Below, piece by piece: positions 17,890 to 24,703 of a DNA stretch of 35,026 nucleotides. The stretch comes from Adlercreutzia wanghongyangiae (lineage in GTDB: Bacteria > Actinomycetota > Coriobacteriia > Coriobacteriales > Eggerthellaceae), in contig NZ_JAYMFF010000017.1 of the NCBI RefSeq assembly GCF_035989245.1, positions 1-35,026 of the forward strand, in the 5' to 3' direction. Each line of letters starts with the position of its first letter. The stretch's first letter is position 1. A model generated the notes under the pieces. That model had not been told where the DNA came from. It did not search any database and saw only the letters and a program-made list of their open reading frames with translations. A program made the translations under genes and the position numbers.

Positions 17890-17955
17890 GGCAGAATATT
17901 GCCTATAGTATAGCGGAAATATTTTGCCGCTTTGCAGGCGGCAAAATATTTCCGC
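17890..17955. promoter_or_regulatory. hipBA promoter with three operators 25 bp apart
   Basis: Three 14-bp sites: GGCAGAATATTGCC (17890-17903), GGAAATATTTTGCC (17915-17928) and GGCAAAATATTTCC (17940-17953). Sites 2 and 3 are exact reverse complements; site 1 differs from site 3 at two positions. Starts are 25 and 25 bp apart. Sites 2 and 3 lie in a perfect 18-bp inverted repeat (17913-17930 and 17938-17955, loop of 7). A minus-strand -10, TATACT (17907-17912), lies between sites 1 and 2, so bound HipB would cover the promoter. The -35 is unclear. Confidence 0.8.
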
Positions 17956-18029
17956 ATCAAAGAAGAGGGTGGCCGCAGACCAGCGAGCATGCCGCCGCAT
18001 ACCCCTTTAGACACGCCGTCAGATAGCCC

Positions 18030-18797
18030 CTACCCCAGCAGCGCCACGGCAATGCCGGCGGCCACCAGCAGCGCGCACAGGGCCAGCGCTGCCCAGTCGC
18101 CGGCGCGCATCGGGTAGTCCTTGTAGCCGCTCTCGCGGGTGCGCAGGTTGAAGCCGCGCACCTCGGCGGCAATGGCGGCCGAGTTCGTCTTGCGCACCGA
18201 GCCCACCAGCAGCGGCACGCACAGCGGCACCATGAGGCGCACCTTCTTCACAAACGACCCGTCGAATTCCACGCCGCGGGCCGTCTGGGCCTCCATGATG
18301 CCGGCCATGTCGTTCATGAACACGGGAATGAAGTGCACCGTGCTCGTGAACGTGAAGGCGTACTTGTAGGGCACGTGCAGCTGCTTCACCACGGCGTTCG
18401 TCAGGTCGTTCATCTTGGTCACGTAGAACACCAGGAACAGCGGGATGGCCGCCGCCATGAGGCGCACCACCACGGTTGCAGCTGCCAGCAGGCTGCTGGT
18501 GCCGATATAGCCCCAGGGCAGCGGCACCAGCTGCGCGCCATGGGGCGTGGTGAGCAGGATGACCACCGCCAGGATGAGCGAGAACGCGAACACCGCCTTG
18601 CACAGCCCCGCCGTCTCGCGGCCCATGCCGCAGTACAGCGCCAGCCCCAGGGCCACACCCAGCATGGCCACAAGGAAGACCAGGTTGCTCGTCACGAAGC
18701 AGGCGACGGCGAACAGCACGGCGCCGATGAGCTTCGCGCAGGGGTTCATGCGGTGCAAAAGGCTGTCCCCCGGCACGTATTCCAGAAACTTCGCCAT
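18030..18797 (-). CDS. ecfT: ECF transporter transmembrane subunit (EcfT)
   Basis: Membrane scaffold of an energy-coupling-factor importer, 255 residues with about five to six transmembrane helices. The two coupling motifs that touch the ATPases are present: ARG in EAQTARGVEFDG and RG in AAEVRGFNLR. The family start HRMNPCAKL is also typical of the CbiQ/EcfT family. Its ATG overlaps the stop of the upstream ATPase gene by one base (TAATG). It is last in the order S, A', A, T, a dedicated four-gene (group I-like) ECF unit controlled by the T-box far upstream. Confidence 0.92.
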   Translation of the reverse strand: MAKFLEYVPGDSLLHRMNPCAKLIGAVLFAVACFVTSNLVFLVAMLGVALGLALYCGMGRETAGLCKAVFAFSLILAVVILLTTPHGAQLVPLPWGYIGTSSLLAAATVVVRLMAAAIPLFLVFYVTKMNDLTNAVVKQLHVPYKYAFTFTSTVHFIPVFMNDMAGIMEAQTARGVEFDGSFVKKVRLMVPLCVPLLVGSVRKTNSAAIAAEVRGFNLRTRESGYKDYPMRAGDWAALALCALLVAAGIAVALLG

Positions 18798-19651
18798 TAG
18801 CCGATCGCCTCCACTTCCACCGTCGTCGCCTCAACGCCGCGCGCCGCGGCCAGGGCCTGAACCATCTGGGGCACCGTGTTCGCCGCAGCCACGGCGCCCG
18901 GGCACCCCTCCTCGCGGCCGAGGATAAGCGACACCTCGGTCACCTGAGGCGGCAAGATGTGCGCCTCCTTCAGCACACGCCCGTCGCGCAGCACGTCGAA
19001 GGTGGCGCCGTCGGCCACCACGCGCCCGGCCGTCATGGCGATGACGCGGCGAGCGAAATCCCCCACCACCTCCATGTCGTGGCAAACCATGACGACCGTG
19101 GTGCCGCCATCGTTCAGCTCGCGGACGATGTCCATCACCTTCACGCACTCGCGGAAATCGAGGCCCGTGGTGGGCTCGTCCAAGATGATGGTGGGCGGTG
19201 CCAGCACGATGATGGAGGCGAGCGCCAAAAGCTGCCGCGTGCCGCGGTTCAGCAGGTAGGGCTCGGCTGCGGCGTCGAACCCGAAGCGCTCGATGATGGC
19301 ATCTACCCGCGCCTCGGCCGCGGGACCCTGCTCGCCGAGCGCCTTGAAACCGAACAGCAGCTCCTCGCGCACGGTGTTGCAGCAGATTTGCCGGTCGGGG
19401 TTCTGGAAGAGAAAGCCGATGCGCCGGGCCAGCTCGCTCGTCTTCAGCGCCGTGGTGGGCACCCCGTCCACCAGCACCTCGCCCGCCGTGGGCTTCAGAA
19501 GCCCGTTGGCCAAGCGCATGGTGGTCGATTTCCCCGCGCCGTTGGTGCCCACGAAGGCCACGAAGTCGCCGTCGTTCACGGTGAAGCTCACATCGTTGAG
19601 CACCGCGAGCTCGCCGTCGTAGGATGCCGAGACGTTCTTGAACTCGATCAT
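18797..19651 (-). CDS. ecfA: ECF transporter ATPase with divergent signature motif
   Basis: ABC ATPase of the ECF importer, 284 residues. Walker A GTNGAGKST at residues 35-43, Q-loop FQNPDRQ, Walker B with DEPTTGLD, and the switch histidine in VMVCHDME. The ABC signature, normally LSGGQ, reads LNRGTRQLLALAS, so the second nucleotide site of the heterodimer may be weak. The start at 19651 has a perfect AAGGAGGT; the longer frame to 19669 lacks one. The start overlaps the stop of the other ATPase (ATGA). The last 70 residues are an Ala/Val-rich extension past the ATPase core. Confidence 0.92.
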   Translation of the reverse strand: MIEFKNVSASYDGELAVLNDVSFTVNDGDFVAFVGTNGAGKSTTMRLANGLLKPTAGEVLVDGVPTTALKTSELARRIGFLFQNPDRQICCNTVREELLFGFKALGEQGPAAEARVDAIIERFGFDAAAEPYLLNRGTRQLLALASIIVLAPPTIILDEPTTGLDFRECVKVMDIVRELNDGGTTVVMVCHDMEVVGDFARRVIAMTAGRVVADGATFDVLRDGRVLKEAHILPPQVTEVSLILGREEGCPGAVAAANTVPQMVQALAAARGVEATTVEVEAIG

Positions 19652-20487
19652 GCGAGCACCTCCTTGCACACGGCGGCCGCACCCGCCACGTTGCGCACCG
19701 CAGGCCCGGCGTACAGCCCCTGGGCCGCCAGAGCGTTCACGAGCGTGGTGGCCCGCGGCACGTTCACGCCCAGGGCCAGCAGCTCGTCGGAATGGGCCAG
19801 CACCGCATCGGGCGTATCGGCGAAGCGAATGCGGCCCCCATCCACGATGACGAGCATGTCGGCGTAGTCGGACAGAAGCGCGATCTTCTGCTCCACCACG
19901 ATGACGGTGGTGCCGTGCTCGCGTGCGTAGCGGGAAAGCAGGTCGAACACCGCCACCGACGAGGCCGGATCCAGCTCGGCAGTGGGCTCGTCCAGCACGA
20001 GCACCTTGGGCCGCAGCGCGATCACCGAGGCCACAGCCACCTTCTGCTTCTGGCCGCCGGACAGGCTGTCAATGGTGCGGTCGCGCAGATCGGCGATGCC
20101 CATGGCGGCGAGCGCCTCGTCCACGCGTCCGGGAACCTCGTCCTTGGGCACCGCGAAGTTCTCCAGCCCGTAGAGGATCTCGTCTTCCACCACGGTGGAC
20201 ACCATCTGCGAGTCGATATCTTGGCACACGCTGCCCACCAGCCGCGACAGGTCGGTGAGCGACGTGTCCACGGTGTCGCGCCCCTCCACCGTCACCGAGC
20301 CGTAGAAGTCGCCCGGGTAGCAGTGCGGGATGATGCCGTTCACGGCGTAGGTGAGGGTGGACTTCCCGCTGCCGGCCGCCCCGGTGATGCCCACGAAGCA
20401 CCCGTCGGGAATGGTCAGCGTGATGTCGCGCACCACAGGCTCGGCCCCTTCCCGGTACCGAAAGCTGAACTCATTGAACTCGATCAT
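19648..20487 (-). CDS. ecfA: ECF transporter ATPase with canonical signature
   Basis: Second ABC ATPase of the importer, 279 residues. Walker A GAAGSGKST at about residues 36-44, a Q-loop region VCQDIDSQM, a canonical signature SLSGGQKQKVAVAS, Walker B DEPTAELD, and VVEQK in the place of the switch histidine region, a common variant in ECF ATPases. It pairs with the neighbour, whose signature is divergent, to make an asymmetric heterodimer. AGAGAGGT lies about 5 nt before the ATG. The gene overlaps the next one by 4 bp and starts about 40 bp after the S-component gene. Confidence 0.93.
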   Translation of the reverse strand: MIEFNEFSFRYREGAEPVVRDITLTIPDGCFVGITGAAGSGKSTLTYAVNGIIPHCYPGDFYGSVTVEGRDTVDTSLTDLSRLVGSVCQDIDSQMVSTVVEDEILYGLENFAVPKDEVPGRVDEALAAMGIADLRDRTIDSLSGGQKQKVAVASVIALRPKVLVLDEPTAELDPASSVAVFDLLSRYAREHGTTVIVVEQKIALLSDYADMLVIVDGGRIRFADTPDAVLAHSDELLALGVNVPRATTLVNALAAQGLYAGPAVRNVAGAAAVCKEVLA

Positions 20488-20526
20488 GATGACCTCTCTT
20501 GCTTGGAACTCTCCGGGGGAACCGTC

Positions 20527-21141
20527 TTAGCGCTTCAGCACCTTCTTCAGGGGCATGGCCAGCACCTGCACGAAGATGCAGTTGAACGTGGCGGTACCCA
20601 GCACGATGGCCACGTAGGCGGCCATGGCCACGGCGAAGTCGCCGCCGACGGACACCACGTTGATGTAGGTGGACAACGCCGCGAAGGTGAAGCCGGACAC
20701 GCAGGTGGAGACGAAGGTGTTCACGAGCGGGTTCACGTCCAACTTGCCGATCTTCATGGGCACGCGGATGAGCAGGCCGCAGGCGAGCGCGCCCAGAAGC
20801 TCCGAGGGAATGTTCAGAAGCGGCGTGGCGTTCAGCATCGGAATCTGGCACACCAGGCCCGCGATAAGGCCGATGGCCAGCGACTGGGCCAGGTTCGGGC
20901 GGATGAGGATAATAGCCAAGCAGTAGGCGGCAATGACGAAGTTCGGCTTCATGCCGAAGGAGGCCAGCAGGCTGCCCACGGTCAGCTTCAACACGGCGCC
21001 GGCGGCCAGCAGCACGGCCACCAAAATGAGGTCCTGCACCCCCAAGCCCTTCTTCTCGGCAACGGCCACGGTGCGCTTGGCGCCGGCGGCAGCGGAGGCG
21101 GGAGCGGTCTCGGCGTCGGCGGTCATACGGAGTTCTGCCAT
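20527..21141 (-). CDS. ECF substrate-binding subunit, TrpP-like, probably for tryptophan
   Basis: Membrane S-component, 204 residues: a 35-residue polar Ala-rich N-terminus, then about five to six helices. The block GMKPNFVIAAYCLAIILIRP followed by a glycine-rich helix (IGLIAGLVCQI) matches the layout of TrpP-type S-components, including the GMKP segment. The gene is first in the ECF operon and is preceded by a T-box with a UGG (Trp) specifier, so tryptophan is the best guess for the substrate. The ATG at 21141 has AAAGGA about 9 nt upstream; the frame opens at 21207 but without a comparable site. The specificity call rests mainly on the riboswitch. Confidence 0.83.
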   Translation of the reverse strand: MAELRMTADAETAPASAAAGAKRTVAVAEKKGLGVQDLILVAVLLAAGAVLKLTVGSLLASFGMKPNFVIAAYCLAIILIRPNLAQSLAIGLIAGLVCQIPMLNATPLLNIPSELLGALACGLLIRVPMKIGKLDVNPLVNTFVSTCVSGFTFAALSTYINVVSVGGDFAVAMAAYVAIVLGTATFNCIFVQVLAMPLKKVLKR

Positions 21142-21260
21142 GTCAATCAGTCCTTTCTCGGGCGACTTTTTCGCCCCTCGTGCTCGCCTTCTGCGAGCGT
21201 TTCCCATGTCAGCAATTGCCCCGTATCCGACGCCTTCGAGAGTTCCCGGCCGACCCCAAC

Positions 21261-21300
21261 AAAAAAAGGGATCTGTCCTTCGCTTAAAGGACAGATCCCT
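21261..21300 (-). terminator. T-box intrinsic terminator
   Basis: A 14-bp stem, AGGGATCTGTCCTT with AAGGACAGATCCCT, loop of six, followed by seven T on the minus strand. It competes with the T-box antiterminator, whose sequence adjoins it. Confidence 0.93.
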
Positions 21301-21536
21301 CGATCTGCGGTGCCACCTTTAATTGATTCGCCAAGCGAACCCTCTCGTGAACGGGCCATCACCCGCTCTGCCTTTAACGCAGGCTCACGGTCCAGATACT
21401 CGGCCTCGCAGGAACAAACTGCGAATAAGCCTTTCCCCTTTCCCTCGGCGATCCATTTACCCTCTGGCGTTCTGCGGGAATCTCAGCTGCGCCCGCTCTC
21501 TGTGAGTGCCCGGATGGCTTGACTTTCGCCTCATCG
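21261..21536 (-). promoter_or_regulatory. T-box riboswitch, tryptophan specifier, controlling the ECF operon
   Basis: RNA leader on the minus strand. The T-box sequence GGTGGCACCGC is at 21317-21307, followed by an intrinsic terminator. Stem I: GGCGA pairs with UCGCC and AUCC with GGGU, leaving a seven-base 3' loop AAA-UGG-A; the specifier UGG is at 21455-21453. The UGGC of the T-box bulge would pair with a tRNA ending GCCA, as expected for tRNA-Trp with discriminator G. Uncharged tRNA-Trp should favour the antiterminator and switch on the importer genes. A minus-strand TATACC (21548-21543) may be the -10; the -35 is weak. The exact 5' end is not known. Confidence 0.9.
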
Positions 21537-21669
21537 GTTTAAGGTATATTCAATTGCTGGCGTGTACTTTAGCACAGAATCCAGACCGCGCAACCCCTCA
21601 ATTCGGCGGCATGCCAACAAGCGGCCATCTCGACACCGCAGACCGCGTCGGCCCTTCATGCAACCTCAT

Positions 21670-21818
21670 TCTGCTTTAGAAACGACGGGTAGCGTAGTTT
21701 TTGGATGCCATCTCCTTCTTGCGTTTTCTCGATGCAACACTCCGACCTGGGGTTTTCCAAAAACGCGTCAACCGCTGCCACCCGAACGACTACGCTACCC
21801 GTCGATTTGCAAGCAAAA
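21670..21818. repeat. Inverted-repeat element A
   Basis: A core of perfect 16-bp inverted repeats, CGACGGGTAGCGTAGT (21683-21698) and its complement (21789-21804), 122 bp end to end. Outside, the right arm goes on with GATTTGCAAGCAAAA and the left with a decayed copy. It is homologous to the reverse complement of element B at 23072-23217: the arms and the next block (TTTTTGGAtGCC) are shared, the middle has diverged. Noncoding; lies between the T-box promoter and the end of the AbiEi/DUF559-like gene. Confidence 0.8.
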
Positions 21819-21825
21819 GAGCCCC

Positions 21826-22821
21826 TTAGGCCTTTCGCTCCGCACCATCCTCCGAAAAACCGTCGCAGCGATATGCCCGCAAAGACCAGCCGCAGGCATA
21901 GAGCAGCCGATGCTGCACCCGGAAGTTCTTCGACTGTATCTGGAACCGGCGCCCCATCCTCTTGCACGACTGCTCCGCAACGCCGCGCATCTCATCGCTG
22001 TTCGACAGCTGCTTCAACGTAACGGTAATCACCTTGAACCCATCGGCTTCAAGCGCCAGTCGCTTAGACGCATCGCGCGAAATTTGATCCGGCGTAAGAT
22101 GCTCCGAATTCGAGTCGTACTCGAGAGACAGACGCGAGGAGGCGTGCACGATATCGGGCACGAGCGTTTTGCGTCGGGCCAGGCGCTGGGCCTTCTTGCT
22201 CGGCGCGATTCGCCGGTTCAGCTCGAGTCCTGGGATACCATATCCCCCATAGCGCTGAGCCAGGCTCATTACCGTCCAGAGAAACGCCTCGGGGGGCGAT
22301 GCGGCGTTTTCCGCTAGACACTTCACAGCACGCCGCGCCGCCTTCGCGCCACGAATTCCGGGATTGCGGCGAATAAACGCCTCTATACGCCTCGTTGTTG
22401 TAATTGGCGCTCTTTTCGCCAAACCGTTCGAGCAGGAAGAATCAATGACAAAGGTGCCGCAGAGCGCACTCCCGACCTTTATCAGCTCATGAAACGGGAG
22501 ATCGCAGGCAAGTTGGACAAAGCACAGCTCCGGACAAGCGACGAATACGCCATCGGCAATGCGTAGGAACGGCTTTTCCTTGAAGGCAAAGTGAGACGCA
22601 TGGGCCACCGCATCGGGAATGGGGCTCTTCGATTTCCTGGGCACCAACACGTGCACCGGCACAGGTAAAAACGGGCATATCTGCAACAAGTAGTCAATTG
22701 ATTTGCGCGACGGCTCGCACGAAACAAGCGCGCTCGAGCCCACAGCGCACGACGAGGAGGGCCGAGCATGCACGCCGAGCCAATACGAAAAAGCTGATAT
22801 GCCGTAAAGGAACAATCGCAT
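21826..22821 (-). CDS. AbiEi/DUF559-like protein with Vsr-type nuclease fold signature
   Basis: Hypothetical protein of 331 residues, on my reading a two-part protein. The N-terminal half (HVLVPRK, FLRIADGVFVACPELCFVQLA, then HELIKVGSALCG) has the layout of AbiEi-like antitoxin/regulator proteins. The C-terminal part has a Vsr/DUF559-like PD-(D/E)XK pattern: Pro-Asp223, Glu234-x-Asp236 and His241 (SLEYDSNSEHL), then SRDASKRLALEADGFKVITV. Nuclease activity is not shown. No ribosome-binding site precedes the ATG, and a TACACT -10-like box (22828-22833) would start transcription at or near it, so a leaderless message is possible. Elements A and B lie on its two sides. No AbiEii-like toxin gene is next to it. 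Confidence 0.65.
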   Translation of the reverse strand: MRLFLYGISAFSYWLGVHARPSSSCAVGSSALVSCEPSRKSIDYLLQICPFLPVPVHVLVPRKSKSPIPDAVAHASHFAFKEKPFLRIADGVFVACPELCFVQLACDLPFHELIKVGSALCGTFVIDSSCSNGLAKRAPITTTRRIEAFIRRNPGIRGAKAARRAVKCLAENAASPPEAFLWTVMSLAQRYGGYGIPGLELNRRIAPSKKAQRLARRKTLVPDIVHASSRLSLEYDSNSEHLTPDQISRDASKRLALEADGFKVITVTLKQLSNSDEMRGVAEQSCKRMGRRFQIQSKNFRVQHRLLYACGWSLRAYRCDGFSEDGAERKA

Positions 22822-23071
22822 GAGCGCAGTGTAGCAAGCGCCAAGGGCGGCATCCCGGGCATGCGCGCATCTTCATCAATGCTTCTCTGCGATATGTTGT
22901 CTGATCATATATGAGCGACCAGCGTGTATTCCGGAAAGGACAGGTCGCCCGCTTCATTCGGAAAGAGTCGGCAGCCCCCAACCCGAGAGCCGCAGAAATC
23001 AACGGCGGGAACGCGGTGTGCGGCAGCGCACGGGGCGCGCGTCACGGTGTGCGCAACCGGCAATGCCCTTT
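22822..23071. other. Gap with no recognised feature
   Basis: Noncoding stretch between the AbiEi/DUF559-like gene and element B. Open frames are short and lack ribosome-binding sites. Apart from the possible -10 of that gene at 22828-22833, nothing is recognised. Confidence 0.5.
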
Positions 23072-23217
23072 TTGCTTGCAAATCAACGGGTAGCGCACCT
23101 TGCTCGGACATCATCAGCCGATATGTTTTCGAAAACACCAGGTCACAGCATCGCGCCGGGAAAGCGCAGGGAAGGGGCGGCGTCCAAAAACTACGCTACC
23201 CGTCGATTTGCAAGCAA
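23072..23217. repeat. Inverted-repeat element B (146 bp)
   Basis: Terminal inverted repeats of 24 bp with one mismatch: TTGCTTGCAAATCAACGGGT AGCG at 23072-23095 and the complement at 23194-23217. In the middle is a small hairpin, ATGTTTTCGAAAACA. In reverse orientation it aligns with element A in the arms and the adjoining TTTTTGGA-GCC block. No coding potential. It could be a MITE-like element without transposase, or a conserved hairpin RNA. Confidence 0.85.
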
Positions 23218-23246
23218 TCCAGGGCATGGCAGCGAGATGAGTCCCC

Positions 23247-23370
23247 GTGGCGTGGCGTGGTGAGGCGTGGTGAGGCGTGGTGAGGCGGTGCGGAACGTCG
23301 CCGCCGTCCGGACACGAAGGCGTCCGAACGCGAAAGGCGTCCGGACACGAAGGCGGGCCGAATACGAAAA
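23247..23370. repeat. Minisatellite-like tandem repeats beside element B
   Basis: First a 10-bp unit, TGAGGCGTGG, in about four tandem copies (23247-23290), then three imperfect copies of a unit like GCGTCCGGACACGAAGGC (about 23297-23360). Noncoding, between element B and the terminator of the aroF operon. Strain-to-strain copy number changes are likely. Confidence 0.75.
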
Positions 23371-23400
23371 GCGGCCGCCCCTCCCGTCGGAAGAGCGGCC
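23367..23400 (-). terminator. Terminator of the chorismate mutase-DAHP synthase operon
   Basis: On the minus strand GGCCGCTCTTCC pairs along all 12 bases (three G-U pairs) with GGAGGGGCGGCC around a GACG loop, followed by GCTTTT. Lies 35 bp past the aroF stop. Confidence 0.8.
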
Positions 23401-23434
23401 ACCTTCGTTGAGTCCCGCGCTGCCAAAACGCGCG

Positions 23435-24235
23435 CTACACGATCTTCTTCCCTAGCACGGCGGCAAGCTCGCGCAGCTCGGCCACGAGCTCGCGGAACTG
23501 GGCCGGGGTCAGCTGCTGGGGGCCGTCGGACAGGGCCACCGGCGGGTTCGGGTGCACCTCGATCATGAGCGAGTCGGCGCCGGCAGCGATGGCCGCCTTC
23601 GCCAGCGAGGGCACCAGGTCGCGCTGGCCGGCCGGATGCGACACGTCGATGCACACCGGGTACAGCGACTGCTTGTGGATCACCGGCACCGCAGCGATGT
23701 CCAGCGTGAAGCGGGTGGCCGTCTCGAAGGTGCGGATGCCGCGCTCGCACAGCACCACGTTGGTGTTGCCGTGATCGGTGATGTAATCGGTGGCAGCCAG
23801 CCACTCGGCGATGGTGCCCGCGAAGCCGCGCTTGTACAGCACCATCTGGTGGCTATCGGCGGTCACCTCGCCGATCTTCTTCAGCAGGCTGAAGTTCTGG
23901 AAGTTGCGGGCGCCCACCTGCAGGCCGTCCACATAGTCGGCCACCAGCTGGCAGTGGGCCGAGTCCATCACCTCGGTGAGCGTCTTCAGGCCGTAGGTGT
24001 CGCCGGCGCTCTTCATGATCTTGAGCGCCTCCTCGCCGAGGCCCTGGAAGGAGTGCGGGTTGGTGCGCGGCTTGAACGCGCCGCCGCGGATCCAGGTAAG
24101 ACCCAGGTCGGCGATGCACTCGGCCACCTCGTTGAACTGCTCGGCGGACTCCACCGAGCAGGGCCCGGCGTAGATGGTGATCTCGTCCGTGCGCTGGCCG
24201 AGATCAGGGATGGGGGCAAGTTTCACTTCGCTCAT
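23435..24235 (-). CDS. aroF: 3-deoxy-7-phosphoheptulonate (DAHP) synthase, type I-beta
   Basis: First enzyme of the shikimate pathway: joins phosphoenolpyruvate and erythrose 4-phosphate to DAHP. 266 residues, the short single-domain form without an N-terminal ACT/FL domain. Motifs: AGPCSVES at residues 23-30, the phosphate-binding RGGAFKPRTNP, LKTLTEVMD, VGARNFQNF, VLYKRGF and IEVHPNP. This is the family of B. subtilis AroA and Thermotoga DAHP synthase. The ATG overlaps the chorismate mutase stop by 4 bp (ATGA), so the two are coupled; in related bacteria the mutase domain gives chorismate/prephenate feedback on this enzyme. A strong terminator follows. Confidence 0.96.
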   Translation of the reverse strand: MSEVKLAPIPDLGQRTDEITIYAGPCSVESAEQFNEVAECIADLGLTWIRGGAFKPRTNPHSFQGLGEEALKIMKSAGDTYGLKTLTEVMDSAHCQLVADYVDGLQVGARNFQNFSLLKKIGEVTADSHQMVLYKRGFAGTIAEWLAATDYITDHGNTNVVLCERGIRTFETATRFTLDIAAVPVIHKQSLYPVCIDVSHPAGQRDLVPSLAKAAIAAGADSLMIEVHPNPPVALSDGPQQLTPAQFRELVAELRELAAVLGKKIV

Positions 24236-24513
24236 ACGGACGGCGTCTCCTTACTTACTCGAAGGATGGTCTCGTAAATGGCGCGAAGGTACTCGTTGTA
24301 GAGCGGACCTTCGTTGTAGGAGGCGATCTTCGCGAAGATCTCCTCCTCTCGGCGGGCATCGTAGAGGCCCATATGGGCATCGGGCTTCAGCCCGCGAATG
24401 ACCAGAGAATGGCTGGCGCGCTTGTTCAGAAGCGCCACGAGCTGACGATCGATCTCGTCGATCTTCTCGCGATGCTTCTCGATCTCCGCCAGGGCGCTGG
24501 TTTCGTCTGACAT
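24232..24513 (-). CDS. aroQ: Chorismate mutase, AroQ type
   Basis: All-helical AroQ-class chorismate mutase, 93 residues, converting chorismate to prephenate for phenylalanine and tyrosine. Typical residues: the helix 1 pattern IEKHREKIDEIDRQLVALLN with its Arg and Lys positions, then the second-helix region YDARREEEIFAKI and the third-helix IYETILRVS. AAAGGA lies about 8 nt before the ATG. It starts the two-gene operon with DAHP synthase (4-bp overlap). Together they may form a regulated complex at the branch point of aromatic synthesis. The adjacent tryptophan-sensing importer operon fits a local cluster for aromatic amino acids. Confidence 0.92.
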   Translation of the reverse strand: MSDETSALAEIEKHREKIDEIDRQLVALLNKRASHSLVIRGLKPDAHMGLYDARREEEIFAKIASYNEGPLYNEYLRAIYETILRVSKETPSV

Positions 24514-24590
24514 CGCAATTCCTTTCCTGTACCAAAAGCTTGAACGAGCATGGCGAGCCTGACGCAACAGAGCCGCCCTCGCGTGAGGCC

Positions 24591-24599
24591 ATAATAGCA
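24591..24599 (-). promoter_or_regulatory. Extended -10 promoter of the aroQ-aroF operon
   Basis: TGCTATTAT on the minus strand, an extended -10, 80 bp upstream of the chorismate mutase start. No clear -35, as is usual for this type. It directly adjoins the terminator hairpin of the upstream gene. Confidence 0.5.
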
Positions 24600-24601
24600 A
24601 A

Positions 24602-24623
24602 GACCCCCGCACGAGCAGGGGTC
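24602..24623 (-). terminator. Terminator candidate after the HdeD-like gene
   Basis: GACCCC/GGGGTC stem with inner GC pairing; followed on the minus strand by TTTGC. The T-run is short. An attenuator role for the downstream aromatic genes was considered, but no alternative antiterminator was seen. Confidence 0.5.
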
Positions 24624-24703
24624 GTTGGGAAAATGGGTCATAGAAGCCCGCGATGAGGGGCCATCGGCAAAAGCGAAGGGGAAATTCCGCCCGAACAGCC
24701 GCC

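Noticed and set aside
17913..17955. The 18-bp palindrome as an intrinsic terminator of the ECF operon
   Set aside because: No T-run follows the stem on the minus strand, and its sub-sites match a third site at constant spacing, which fits operators better.
21452..21456. AUG as T-box specifier (methionine)
   Set aside because: Pairing of GGGU with AUCC and UCGCC with GGCGA leaves AAA-UGG-A, the normal seven-base layout; UGG also fits the TrpP-like protein and the UGGC bulge.
19792..21522. 576-residue open frame opposite the ECF genes
   Set aside because: His/Gln/Arg-rich shadow running across the T-box; the minus strand carries clear ABC motifs and a riboswitch.
21670..23219. Elements A and B as ends of an insertion sequence
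   Set aside because: The gene between them has no transposase motif, and each element has its own pair of inverted arms instead of forming one outer pair.
23196..23804. 202-residue minus-strand frame over the end of aroF
   Set aside because: Out-of-frame shadow of aroF extended through tandem repeats; no ribosome-binding site or domain.
24495..24650. Leader peptide and attenuator before the chorismate mutase gene
   Set aside because: A short frame contains Tyr-Tyr, but aromatic codons are not enriched, no antiterminator was found, and the hairpin lies upstream of the likely -10.
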